Source: an uncultured Acidimicrobiales bacterium (GTDB lineage: Bacteria > Actinomycetota > Acidimicrobiia > Acidimicrobiales > CATQHL01). Taken from it: a stretch of 64,000 bases of DNA. The stretch is from assembly GCA_958295925.1 (NCBI GenBank), contig CATQHL010000001.1:819931-883930 (forward strand). Reading direction: 5' to 3'. Shown here piece after piece: positions 1-7,947 of this stretch (position 1 is its first letter; each line of letters starts with the position of its first letter). Both the position numbers and the translations under genes were made by a program. The notes under the pieces are model-generated. The model was not told the DNA's origin, searched no databases, and saw only the letters and a list, made by a program, of their open reading frames with translations.

Positions 1-41
1 CCACGAAGACCCGGCCGGAAAGCCCTTGCTGACCGCCGGCT

Positions 42-1142
42 CTAGCCGCCGGCGCCGGCCACCGAGGCAGGCAACCCGGACCGCACGCTCTCGTACGCCG
101 CATGCACAACCTCAACCGTGCGTGCACCCAGACTGGCAGGCGAGTTATTAGGCACATCCCTGTCCAGCGTGAGGTCGATCAGCGTGTTGGGTGGCCCTTC
201 GCACAGGTAGAGCCCCGCGCTGGGGGGCAGGTCGACCTTGTTGTCCACGCCGTCGTCGCGGTAGTGCCAGAGGAAGTCCCGCTCCAGGTCCAGGATCAGC
301 TGGCCCTCTGAGCCGTAGAGCCGAATGAGCAGTTGGTGCCGCGGCCAGATTTCGCCAGCGTCCACGGCGTTGGCCCCGGCCGGGCAACTGGCCCCGCTGA
401 GGGTGCCTGTCGCCCCTGATTCGTAACGAATGCAGATTGCGTCATGAAGGTCGACCTTGGCGCCGGCCTTGTTCAAAAAGCCGAAGACCTGCTCAGGGCG
501 GTCGCCGCTCAGCCAGAGCGTGAGACCCATCGCGTGGCTCAGCTGGGCGGGTGCGTATCCACCGCCGGAGAGGGCGGGGTTGCACCAGGTGTCCCAGTCG
601 GGCATAACGTCCGAGGCTGATCCCTCGTAGGAGCCAGTTGCGCTCAGAAGCTCCCGTGTGCCCGACGCCATGTTCACCATTACGTGCTCGATGCTCCCGA
701 TGCCACCCTCATCCTCCATCAGGCGCTTGGCCTCCATTCCCAGATAGCCGTAGTTCCATCCAAAGGAGACGAGCAGGTGCCTTCCCAGGCTTTGCGCCAT
801 CTCGTCAAGCTCCCAGGCGTGTTCAGGAAGGATGGTGAACGGCTTCTCGCAAAGCACGTTTGCGCCCGACTCGAGGGCTGCACGGGCGTGTTCGTAGTGG
901 AACGCCGAGGGGCTTGCCACCACCACCGCGTCCAGGCCCTGATCGATGGCCGCCCGGTAGTCCTCGTCGGCGTGGGCGAAACCGAAGCGCTCCTTTACCT
1001 GAGCCAGTTCTTTGCCGCCTTTGCGAACCACGGAAACAAGCTCCACGTCGTTACGCCGTGCAAGGATGGGGAGGTGGTTGCTGACAGCCCAGGACCCTGC
1101 TCCGATAACTCCCACTCGTACTTTGCGGTTGTCGTTGCTCAC
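42..1142 (-). CDS. Gfo/Idh/MocA-family NAD(P)-dependent oxidoreductase
   Basis: This 366-residue protein is a predicted cytoplasmic NAD(P)-dependent dehydrogenase acting on a sugar, inositol or similar polyol. The N-terminus carries a Rossmann dinucleotide motif (GVIGAGSWA, residues 11-19). The family's CEKPF signature, with the catalytic-region lysine, is at residues 98-102. The C-terminal two thirds fit the usual alpha/beta substrate domain, and the length is normal for the family. Translation begins at a GTG preceded by GAGGTCGCGA. It is divergent from the first short-chain dehydrogenase (67 bases between starts) and sits at the edge of a catabolic cluster. The substrate cannot be read from sequence; a role in oxidising the same compound as the neighbouring dehydrogenases is inference. 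Confidence 0.88.
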   Translation of the reverse strand: MSNDNRKVRVGVIGAGSWAVSNHLPILARRNDVELVSVVRKGGKELAQVKERFGFAHADEDYRAAIDQGLDAVVVASPSAFHYEHARAALESGANVLCEKPFTILPEHAWELDEMAQSLGRHLLVSFGWNYGYLGMEAKRLMEDEGGIGSIEHVMVNMASGTRELLSATGSYEGSASDVMPDWDTWCNPALSGGGYAPAQLSHAMGLTLWLSGDRPEQVFGFLNKAGAKVDLHDAICIRYESGATGTLSGASCPAGANAVDAGEIWPRHQLLIRLYGSEGQLILDLERDFLWHYRDDGVDNKVDLPPSAGLYLCEGPPNTLIDLTLDRDVPNNSPASLGARTVEVVHAAYESVRSGLPASVAGAGG

Positions 1143-1209
1143 TCGCGACCTCGCTTGCTGGCTACCGTAGGGACTGCCTTAGCGTAAAGCGTCTGCGAGG
1201 GAATGGAAC

Positions 1210-1962
1210 ATGACAGCGGAAATCCCATCTGAACTGAGCGGTCACTCCGGAAGGGTGGCCGTGGTGACAGGCGCCGGGCGGGGCATTGGCCGGGCGGTGG
1301 CCGACTCCCTGGCAGACCGGGGGGCTGCGGTTGCCTACCTCGATGTCTCCTACCCCGAGATTCCGGTGGGCGAGGGCGTTCGAGGAGACGCCCGTACAGC
1401 GTTCATCCGCTGCGACGTCTCCTCGAAGTCGTCGGTAAATTCGGCCTTTGGCGCCGTTGAGGAGCTTTGGGGGCATGTCTCCATATTGGTGAACAACGCC
1501 GGAATCTTCTGGATATGTCCTTTGGAGGAGATAACCGTGGACGACTGGGAGAAGATGTTTGCGGTAAACGTGACAGGCTCGTTCCTTTGTTCAAAGCGGG
1601 CGCTGGTGGGCATGAAACAAGCCGGCTACGGGCGCATCGTAAGCCTGGGCTCAACCGCCGGCAAAACCGGCGGATCCAAGTCGATGGCCGCCTACGCGGC
1701 CTCAAAGGCGGCTCTGATGGCGCTGAGCAAGTCCATCGCCACCGAATACGCCCCTCACGGAATTACCTCAAACGCCCTGGCGCCTGCCCTGATTAACACG
1801 GCGATGGCCGACGGCATAGCCGACTTGGCCGACCGCATACCGGTAGGTCGACTGGGGGAGCCCTGGGAGATCGCCTCGGCAGTGCTGTTTCTTACAAGCG
1901 AGCAGGCTGCCTTCATCACTGGCGCCGTTCTGAACATCAACGGGGGATTCCTCATCGACTGA
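1210..1962 (+). CDS. Short-chain dehydrogenase/reductase (SDR), first of three
   Basis: A 250-residue classical SDR, predicted to interconvert a hydroxyl and a keto group using NAD(P)H. It has the TGxxxGIG cofactor motif (TGAGRGIG near residue 20), the NNAG motif, a Ser in the SLGS segment and the YxxxK catalytic pair (YAASK). The C-terminus ends in the typical NINGG segment. The ATG follows a GAGGG ribosome-binding site at good spacing. It is divergent from the Gfo/Idh gene and convergent with the unknown gene at 1971. Three SDRs lie within 5 kb, which suggests several oxidation steps on a polyhydroxylated substrate, but the substrate is not identifiable. Confidence 0.9.
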   Translation: MTAEIPSELSGHSGRVAVVTGAGRGIGRAVADSLADRGAAVAYLDVSYPEIPVGEGVRGDARTAFIRCDVSSKSSVNSAFGAVEELWGHVSILVNNAGIFWICPLEEITVDDWEKMFAVNVTGSFLCSKRALVGMKQAGYGRIVSLGSTAGKTGGSKSMAAYAASKAALMALSKSIATEYAPHGITSNALAPALINTAMADGIADLADRIPVGRLGEPWEIASAVLFLTSEQAAFITGAVLNINGGFLID

Positions 1963-1970
1963 GGGAGGCT

Positions 1971-3032
1971 CTATTTGCCGGCGGCCGCCCCGTCGGGCTT
2001 GGAGAGGCCGATTCGTTCGTAGGCCGCTGCGGGGATGGCCTCGACGCTCTTGTAGACCGTCCAGGTGCACGGCTTAGGCGCATCACCCTGGGTGTCCTGC
2101 GGATACAGGGGCGGGTCCACAACCCGCACGGGATGGCCCCAGCGCTCTGCCGGGAGCCGCTCCAGGGTGAAGCAGCAGTGGGCGCAGTAGTAGCACACGC
2201 CCTTGCTGTTCCAAGCCCAGTCGTGCTCCTCGGCCGTCACGCCGAATCGCTCAGCACGCTGCGGCCCCACTACGGAATTCTCCACGCCAATCCCACGCAT
2301 CTGGCGCCCTCCGGAGCCGCATGGGTCAAAGCTGAACACCCAGCGATCCTCGTGCTCGGTCAGGTCGATGTTGCCAAGGCGACCGGGCCCGACCAGGTGG
2401 CTGCGCATGCCCTCCACAGACGTGTGCAGGTTGCGGAAGAGCGTCTCGGAGTAGTCGCGCAGGCGCAGGTCGAATGCCATGTAGCGCTCCTGGATGTAGG
2501 GCTCGAGGGCGTGACGGTACATGGCCTCCAAAGACGCCTCGCCGAAGCGCTGCGCCGCATAGGCCAGCAACGCGGAGAGATAGTCGGCCCAGCGGTCGTG
2601 GATGCGTCGCCACGACTCGCGCAAAGCGTCGAAGTCAGCCAGCGCGCCGCTGGCTGAAATGAGTTGGGCGCGCACGGCGTGGGTGAGCCGCCCGGCCTGT
2701 GCCCCAAGCTCCAACCAGCTGGCGTCACCGTCAAACGGAGAGCCGTCAGGCATGGCCAGTTCAGCCCGCAGCCCGTGCTGAAGTTCCTCAATCTCCGCCC
2801 CTGAAACGCCCGCCTCGGCGAGCCACTCCAGGAAACCGGGAGTCCATGTGTCGTAGATGACCTGAACAACCTTGGCCTCCTCCATGAAATAGTCGATTAG
2901 CTGGGCAGCCACCTCCCAGCGACCTTCGGCAATGGCCTCATTTACCTTCGTGACGGTGCCGACGGCCTGATCCAGCCAGTCTCCCGTTCGAATGCGCTTG
3001 CCAAGTTCGTCAGACCACGTGAGATGCGTCAT
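1971..3032 (-). CDS. Protein of unknown function with Cys/His-rich C-terminal half
   Basis: I do not recognise this 353-residue protein. I chose the ATG at 3032 rather than one 15 codons upstream because AAGGAGG lies six bases before it. Residues 1-200 look helical and rich in Trp, Arg and Glu. The C-terminal half holds an apparent metal or cofactor site: EHEDRW (226-231), DPCGSGGR (236-243), His270 in an HDWAW segment, CYYCAHCC (280-287) and Cys322. There is no signal peptide or membrane segment. It lies inside a catabolic cluster, convergent with one SDR and divergent from another. A metal-dependent lyase, hydrolase or oxygenase step is possible but unproven. Confidence 0.8.
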   Translation of the reverse strand: MTHLTWSDELGKRIRTGDWLDQAVGTVTKVNEAIAEGRWEVAAQLIDYFMEEAKVVQVIYDTWTPGFLEWLAEAGVSGAEIEELQHGLRAELAMPDGSPFDGDASWLELGAQAGRLTHAVRAQLISASGALADFDALRESWRRIHDRWADYLSALLAYAAQRFGEASLEAMYRHALEPYIQERYMAFDLRLRDYSETLFRNLHTSVEGMRSHLVGPGRLGNIDLTEHEDRWVFSFDPCGSGGRQMRGIGVENSVVGPQRAERFGVTAEEHDWAWNSKGVCYYCAHCCFTLERLPAERWGHPVRVVDPPLYPQDTQGDAPKPCTWTVYKSVEAIPAAAYERIGLSKPDGAAAGK

Positions 3033-3113
3033 CGGGAACCTCCTTGGATAATTCGCTAGTCTCAGGCTATTCCGCAAGCCGTGAAAGGGCCGCAGGGCCG
3101 GAAGGGGTAGTAC

Positions 3114-3857
3114 ATGCCAAAAAGCAGCCGTCGAATCTTAGTAACAGGGGCAGCTCAGGGAATTGGCAGGGGCGTCGTGGAACGGCTGCTGGCTGAGGGC
3201 GATGATGTTCTGTGCATAGACCGCAACGCGGAAAAGCTGGCCGACCTGGCTGGACGGGGAGTCGACACGATGATCGCCGACCTCGCCGATGATGGCGAAC
3301 GCCGACGGGTCATATCGACAGGGCAGGGATGCGACGGACTCGTGAACGCCGCTGGCATCATCAAGAATCTGCCCATACATGAAGTCACCCTGGCCGACTG
3401 GCGGGAGATCAACGCAATCAACTCCGAAGCCGTATTTTTCCTCTGTCAGGGAATCGGCCGCACGATGCCCCCCGGCAGCGCCATCGTAAACCTTTCCTCG
3501 AGCTCCGCCAAACTCACCAGCACTGTGGAAACGGCCAGCTACGCCCAGACAAAGGCCGCCGTCCTGTCAATCACCCGTTCTTTCGCGTATGCCCTGGCAG
3601 CGATACCTGTACGAGTCAACGCAGTCTGCCCCGGCATCATCGACACCCCCATGCAAGACCATGTGCTCGAAGAGGTTTCCCGCCTGAGGGGTATGCCCGT
3701 AGACGAGTTGATCCGCATCCGCAGGGGGATGGTGCCTATGGGCCGGGACGGTACCACGGCTGAGTTGGCCGGCTTGATCCACTACCTGCTCGGCCCCGAC
3801 GCCAGCTACATGACCGGCCAGGCCATCAACTTCTCCGGCGGGCTGGTCATGTGGTAA
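3114..3857 (+). CDS. Short-chain dehydrogenase/reductase (SDR), second of three
   Basis: A 247-residue classical SDR. The cofactor motif is TGAAQGIG (residues 11-18). A variant NAAG motif follows, then a serine-rich LSSSSAK segment and the catalytic pair in YAQTK. The C-terminus closes with the NFSGG-type segment. The start has a GGAAGGGG ribosome-binding site. About 80 bases separate it from the divergent unknown gene, so that gap probably holds promoters for both directions. The enolase-superfamily gene follows on the same strand 87 bases later. The exact substrate is unknown; sugar or sugar-acid dehydrogenases of the DHRS/fucose type look similar. Confidence 0.88.
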   Translation: MPKSSRRILVTGAAQGIGRGVVERLLAEGDDVLCIDRNAEKLADLAGRGVDTMIADLADDGERRRVISTGQGCDGLVNAAGIIKNLPIHEVTLADWREINAINSEAVFFLCQGIGRTMPPGSAIVNLSSSSAKLTSTVETASYAQTKAAVLSITRSFAYALAAIPVRVNAVCPGIIDTPMQDHVLEEVSRLRGMPVDELIRIRRGMVPMGRDGTTAELAGLIHYLLGPDASYMTGQAINFSGGLVMW

Positions 3858-3944
3858 TCCCCGAACCTTGAGATCGTCCGGATTTACCGAGCCTGATCAT
3901 CGTCGGCAAGTAAGGAAACCCAAGAAACCGAAAGAGAGGCATCA

Positions 3945-5066
3945 ATGAAAATTGCATCAGTAGAGGCAATTCCCGTCACCTACCCCGAACCCAACGACTT
4001 CAATGCCTACCGTCACCTTTGCCTAGCCAAGATCACCGCAGACGACGGACAGGTGGGGTGGGGTGAGTCCATCACGATGTGGCCGGAGGCCAGCCGAGCC
4101 ACGGCGGCTGTAATCGATGGAATGGCAGAGTTGCTGGTCGGAAAAAACCCTGTGAACATCGACGCCCTCTACCGCTCCATCAAGGATCACTCCTGGTGGT
4201 ACGGATATGAGGGTGGCATCGCCTCATTCGCAGTCTCTGCACTCGACATCGCCCTATGGGACCTGCGAGGGAAGGCAATGGGGTGCAGCGTCACCGAACT
4301 GCTTGGCGGCCCGGTTCACGACCGTCTGCCGGCCATCGCCTCCAGCCACGCCCACCACTCCTCCATACCGGAGATGGCAGAGGAGGCGCAGGAGTGGCTT
4401 TCCACCGGATTGCAGGGCATGAAGGTGGGATTCGGAAAGCGGGGCAACGCCAACCTTGGCTTCGAGCACGACCGCGACGTGGAATACGTGCGGGCGATGC
4501 GGGAGGCCATCGGCCCGGAGAAGATGCTGATGGTTGACATGGGCGTCAAGATCCGCTGGGACGTCTCAACCGCCGTGAAGCGCTGCCTGGCCTTCGACGA
4601 GCACAACCTCACCTGGATTGAAGAACCGCTGGGTGCCTGGGATCCCGAGGGCTACGCAACCCTCCGCAGCAAGACGGAGACGCTCATCGCCTACGGCGAG
4701 CGGGAGTGGACGCTGCAGGGGTTTGAGCGTCTGCTGGAGACCGGGACTGTGGACGTGATTGGCTGCGATCCCGGGCGCGCCGACGGAATCACTGGATTCA
4801 AGAAACTCACCGAGAGGGTGGAGTACTACCGTAGGCAGTCGAACGCCCACGCTTGGTCCTCAGCCATTGTGACGGCCGCCAGCTTGGCCATCAGCTTCTC
4901 AAGCAGCTCCTGCAAGCTGTTTGAGTTCAAGCCGCTGGAGAACCCGATGCAGCACGAGTTGGTCACCAATCCGTTCGACCACATAGACGGCTGGGTCTAC
5001 CCTCCCACGGGCCAAGGCCTGGGCATTGAGGTAATCGAGGAGGTGGTTGACCGCTACCGGCTGTAG
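3945..5066 (+). CDS. Mandelate racemase/muconate lactonizing enzyme family protein (enolase superfamily)
   Basis: A 373-residue enolase-superfamily enzyme, predicted to abstract a proton next to a carboxylate, as sugar-acid dehydratases and racemases do. Metal ligands are visible as Asp198 (VDMG), Glu226 (IEEP) and Glu252 (YGERE). His302 in NAHAW is the likely acid/base of the mandelate-racemase subgroup. The family's KxK segment is irregular: residues 160-165 read KVGFGK, so one of the two lysines may be displaced. The start has AGAGG five bases upstream. The adjacent dehydrogenases fit a route that oxidises a sugar, dehydrates the sugar acid and activates or cleaves the product. The substrate is not assignable. 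Confidence 0.85.
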   Translation: MKIASVEAIPVTYPEPNDFNAYRHLCLAKITADDGQVGWGESITMWPEASRATAAVIDGMAELLVGKNPVNIDALYRSIKDHSWWYGYEGGIASFAVSALDIALWDLRGKAMGCSVTELLGGPVHDRLPAIASSHAHHSSIPEMAEEAQEWLSTGLQGMKVGFGKRGNANLGFEHDRDVEYVRAMREAIGPEKMLMVDMGVKIRWDVSTAVKRCLAFDEHNLTWIEEPLGAWDPEGYATLRSKTETLIAYGEREWTLQGFERLLETGTVDVIGCDPGRADGITGFKKLTERVEYYRRQSNAHAWSSAIVTAASLAISFSSSSCKLFEFKPLENPMQHELVTNPFDHIDGWVYPPTGQGLGIEVIEEVVDRYRL

Positions 5067-5148
5067 CCGGCTCTTACCAACGCGAATGCGGCATCCGCAG
5101 TATGAGACCGAGGAACAACAGCATCGAACAACAAAGGAGGAAAAACAG

Positions 5149-5916
5149 ATGACGTGGAACCTGGGCGCAGGACTCGAAGGCAAAGGGGTGATCGTCACCG
5201 GCGCTGCGGGAGGCATCGGGCGTCCGGTCACTCAGGCGTTTTCCGCCGCGGGAGCAAAAATCATGGCCGTGGACGTGGATCAGGAAGCGGTCGACGAAGT
5301 GGTGGGATCTCTGGAGGGAGACGGGCATATCGGAGTGGGAACTGACCTCACCGACCTGGACGCACAGCGTGAGTTGGTGAAGCGGGCGCGCTCAGAGTTC
5401 GGCAACGTCTACGTGCTTGCCCACCTCGCTGCCGTGCTGCGTCGTCGCTCGAGCATCTCGGATGTGACCGAGGAGGACTGGGACCTGCAGCTCAACGTGA
5501 ACCTCCGGGCGTCGTTCTTCCTTGCAAGAAGGGTCTCCGAGGTAATGATCGAGGCTCGCCAGGGCGGGCGGATCATCCTGTTCACCTCCCAGGGTTGGTG
5601 GTCGGGTGGCTTCGGGGGCGCCATCCCCTACTGCGCCTCCAAGGGTGGCATCGTGTCGATCGCCCGAGGGCTGGCGCGCACGCTGGGGCCGGAGCAGATC
5701 ACCGTCAACACGGTGTCGCCCGGACAGGTCGCCACGTCCATGCTGCTCACCGACTACGACCCTGCCTTGATGCAGAAACTGGTCGAGGCCACACCCCTTG
5801 GTCGGATAGCCGAACCCGATGAGATGGCAGGCACGGTGGTTTTCCTTGCCAGCCTGCACGCAGGGTTTATTAGCGGGGCAACCATCAACGTGAGCGGCGG
5901 AATGTTGATGTACTAG
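5149..5916 (+). CDS. Short-chain dehydrogenase/reductase (SDR), third of three
   Basis: A 255-residue classical SDR with TGAAGGIG as cofactor motif and YCASK as catalytic pair. An earlier in-frame start would add 34 residues overlapping the enolase-family gene. The ATG at 5149 is preferred because AAAGGAGG lies just upstream and the protein then begins with the normal first SDR strand. The usual NAG tripeptide after strand 4 reads LAHLAAVLRR, so the structural Asn is not in its usual context. The C-terminus has the expected NVSGG. It lies 82 bases after the dehydratase/racemase gene and 60 before the CoA ligase, so the three are probably cotranscribed. Confidence 0.88.
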   Translation: MTWNLGAGLEGKGVIVTGAAGGIGRPVTQAFSAAGAKIMAVDVDQEAVDEVVGSLEGDGHIGVGTDLTDLDAQRELVKRARSEFGNVYVLAHLAAVLRRRSSISDVTEEDWDLQLNVNLRASFFLARRVSEVMIEARQGGRIILFTSQGWWSGGFGGAIPYCASKGGIVSIARGLARTLGPEQITVNTVSPGQVATSMLLTDYDPALMQKLVEATPLGRIAEPDEMAGTVVFLASLHAGFISGATINVSGGMLMY

Positions 5917-5976
5917 AATCGGCGTAGCGTTGAAACAGGCACCGCTGCCAAGCTTCAGCCAAAGAGGGGGAAGATC

Positions 5977-7581
5977 ATGGCCTTGATGGAAAGCAGGCTG
6001 GCAAGGGAAGAGATACCCGACTGCTCTCTGACGCGGTTTGTTTTTGAGCATGTCGGCAGATGGCCCGAAAAGGCCGCCCTGATTGACGGCCCATCTGGAC
6101 GCTCCTACACCTACGCACAAATCGACGGGATGGTGCGGCGGTTTGCAGGCGGGCTCAGGGAGCGCGGCCTTTCGCCGGGCGACACTCTCGCCATCTTGAG
6201 CCCCAATTTGCCCGAGTACGCGGTGGTGTTTCACGGAACGCTGGCTGCTGGGGGTGTTGTTACCACGCTAAACCCCACCTACAGGATTGGCGAAGTCGTC
6301 CACCAGCTCAAAGACAGCAGCGCCCGCTGGCTATTTACAATTTCCCACTTCCTGCCCCTCGCTCAGGCGGCCGCTGCGCAGCACGACTTGGAGGGAATAG
6401 TGCTGCTGGGCGACGCTCCGATCGACAACGGGGAGATCCCGTTCGGGGAAATGCTCTCCGCAGAGCCTTTCGCAGGGGTGGATGTGGACGACCCCTCCGA
6501 GACACCGGCGGTTCTTCCATATTCCAGCGGTACGACCGGCCTCTCAAAGGGGGTGATTCTCACCCACCGCAATCTGGTGGCCAACCTGGTTCAGACACAA
6601 AGCGCGGTGCCGCTGCAACCCGATGAGGTCAGCGTGGCCGTGCTGCCCTTCTTCCACATCTACGGAATGCAGGTGCTTATGAACAACACCCTGCGCACGG
6701 GTACCACCGCTGTGACGCTGCCTCGCTTCGACCTGGGGAAGTTTCTGGAGGTGATTCAGAACCACCAGGTCAACCGCGCCTATCTGGTTCCCCCCATCGT
6801 TCTGGCCTTGGCCAAGCACCCGATGGTGGACAACTACGATCTGGGGAGTCTGAGCACAATCATGTCGGGGGCGGCCCCACTCGACGAAGGGACCGCCAAG
6901 GCTGCCGCAAGCCGTCTGGGGTCGAGCATCTACCAGGGGTACGGATTGACGGAGAGCAGCCCGATCATTACCGCCACGCCGCCGCAATTCTCAAACCCCG
7001 GCTCGGCCGGGATGCTGGTGTGCAACACTTCTGCCCGGATAGTCAACCCGAAGACCGGCGAGGATGTCGAGGAGGGAGGCGACGGCGAGATCTGGATTCG
7101 CGGCCCTCAAGTAATGAAGGGCTACCTCAACAACCCCGAGGCCACCGCCACCGCAATCACCCCCGATGGCTGGTTGCGCACCGGCGACATTGGCCACGCC
7201 GACTCTGACGAATTTTTCTACGTTGTCGACCGGCTCAAGGAACTGATCAAGTACAAGGGTTTCCAGATTCCTCCCGCCGAACTCGAGGGCGTGCTGCTGA
7301 CCCATCCCGACGTAGCCGACGCGGCGGTGATACCGGTTGCTGACGACGAGGCCGGGGAGATACCCAAGGCGCTCGTAGTGCTAAAGCCGGATGCCGGGGC
7401 GACCGCTGAGGAGCTGATGAGCTACGCAGCAGGGCAGGTGGCCCCCTACAAGCGGATACGGGAACTGGAGTTCATTGAGCAGGTACCGAAGTCGCTCTCC
7501 GGAAAGATTCTCCGACGTGTCCTGCGCGACGCAGAGGCCGCCCGAGGAAGGCCGCCTCAAGGGGCTGAGACGAAGCGCTAG
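5977..7581 (+). CDS. AMP-forming acyl/aryl-CoA ligase (4-coumarate-CoA ligase-like)
   Basis: A 534-residue adenylate-forming enzyme that would activate a carboxylic acid with ATP and attach it to CoA. The P-loop motif is SSGTTGLSKGV. The A5-type motif is YGLTESSP, the hinge region reads GWLRTGDIG, and the catalytic lysine near the C-terminus is in LSGKILRR. Overall layout matches 4-coumarate-CoA and long-chain fatty-acid ligases of the same clade. The ribosome-binding site is AGAGGGGG. It is the last gene of the catabolic run; whether it acts on the product of the upstream dehydrogenases or on a separate acid is open. It is convergent with the DUF2237 gene, overlapping by four bases. Confidence 0.9.
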   Translation: MALMESRLAREEIPDCSLTRFVFEHVGRWPEKAALIDGPSGRSYTYAQIDGMVRRFAGGLRERGLSPGDTLAILSPNLPEYAVVFHGTLAAGGVVTTLNPTYRIGEVVHQLKDSSARWLFTISHFLPLAQAAAAQHDLEGIVLLGDAPIDNGEIPFGEMLSAEPFAGVDVDDPSETPAVLPYSSGTTGLSKGVILTHRNLVANLVQTQSAVPLQPDEVSVAVLPFFHIYGMQVLMNNTLRTGTTAVTLPRFDLGKFLEVIQNHQVNRAYLVPPIVLALAKHPMVDNYDLGSLSTIMSGAAPLDEGTAKAAASRLGSSIYQGYGLTESSPIITATPPQFSNPGSAGMLVCNTSARIVNPKTGEDVEEGGDGEIWIRGPQVMKGYLNNPEATATAITPDGWLRTGDIGHADSDEFFYVVDRLKELIKYKGFQIPPAELEGVLLTHPDVADAAVIPVADDEAGEIPKALVVLKPDAGATAEELMSYAAGQVAPYKRIRELEFIEQVPKSLSGKILRRVLRDAEAARGRPPQGAETKR

Positions 7582-7940
7582 CCGCCTACGGCGTGGCGGC
7601 GCAGATCTGCCAGCCTCACCCACTCCAGCGCCTGCAGATGGGTGGACTCCAATACCACCTGCGGGGCCGCTCCCGCTTTCAATGCCTCACTCCAACGGCT
7701 CGCGCACAGACACCAGCGATCCCCCGGGATTAGGCCATCAAAACCGAATGCGGGTTGCGGAGTGCTCAAGTCGTTGCCCACGGAAGCGCTGTATTCCAAG
7801 AACTCCACGGTCATCACGGCGCACACCACGTGAACGCCAAGGTCGTCACCGCCGGTGTCGCAACAGCCGTTGCGGTAAAACCCTGTGAGGGGATCGTAGG
7901 AACAAGGCTGGAGCTCCCCTCCAAGAACGTTCTCGGCCAT
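7578..7940 (-). CDS. DUF2237 family protein
   Basis: A 120-residue soluble protein that matches the DUF2237 family as I know it: an N-terminal NVLGG segment, YDPLTGFYRNGCC, CAVMTVEFLEY, GNDLSTP and the strongly conserved GDRWCLCASRW. Five or more cysteines are conserved, but no catalytic function has been established to my knowledge. The gene starts seven bases after the stop of the UPF0182 gene on the same strand, so it is most likely the last gene of that operon. Start confidence is moderate because the ribosome-binding site (GCGAGGCG) is weak. Confidence 0.85.
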   Translation of the reverse strand: MAENVLGGELQPCSYDPLTGFYRNGCCDTGGDDLGVHVVCAVMTVEFLEYSASVGNDLSTPQPAFGFDGLIPGDRWCLCASRWSEALKAGAAPQVVLESTHLQALEWVRLADLRRHAVGG

Positions 7941-7947
7941 CGCCTCG

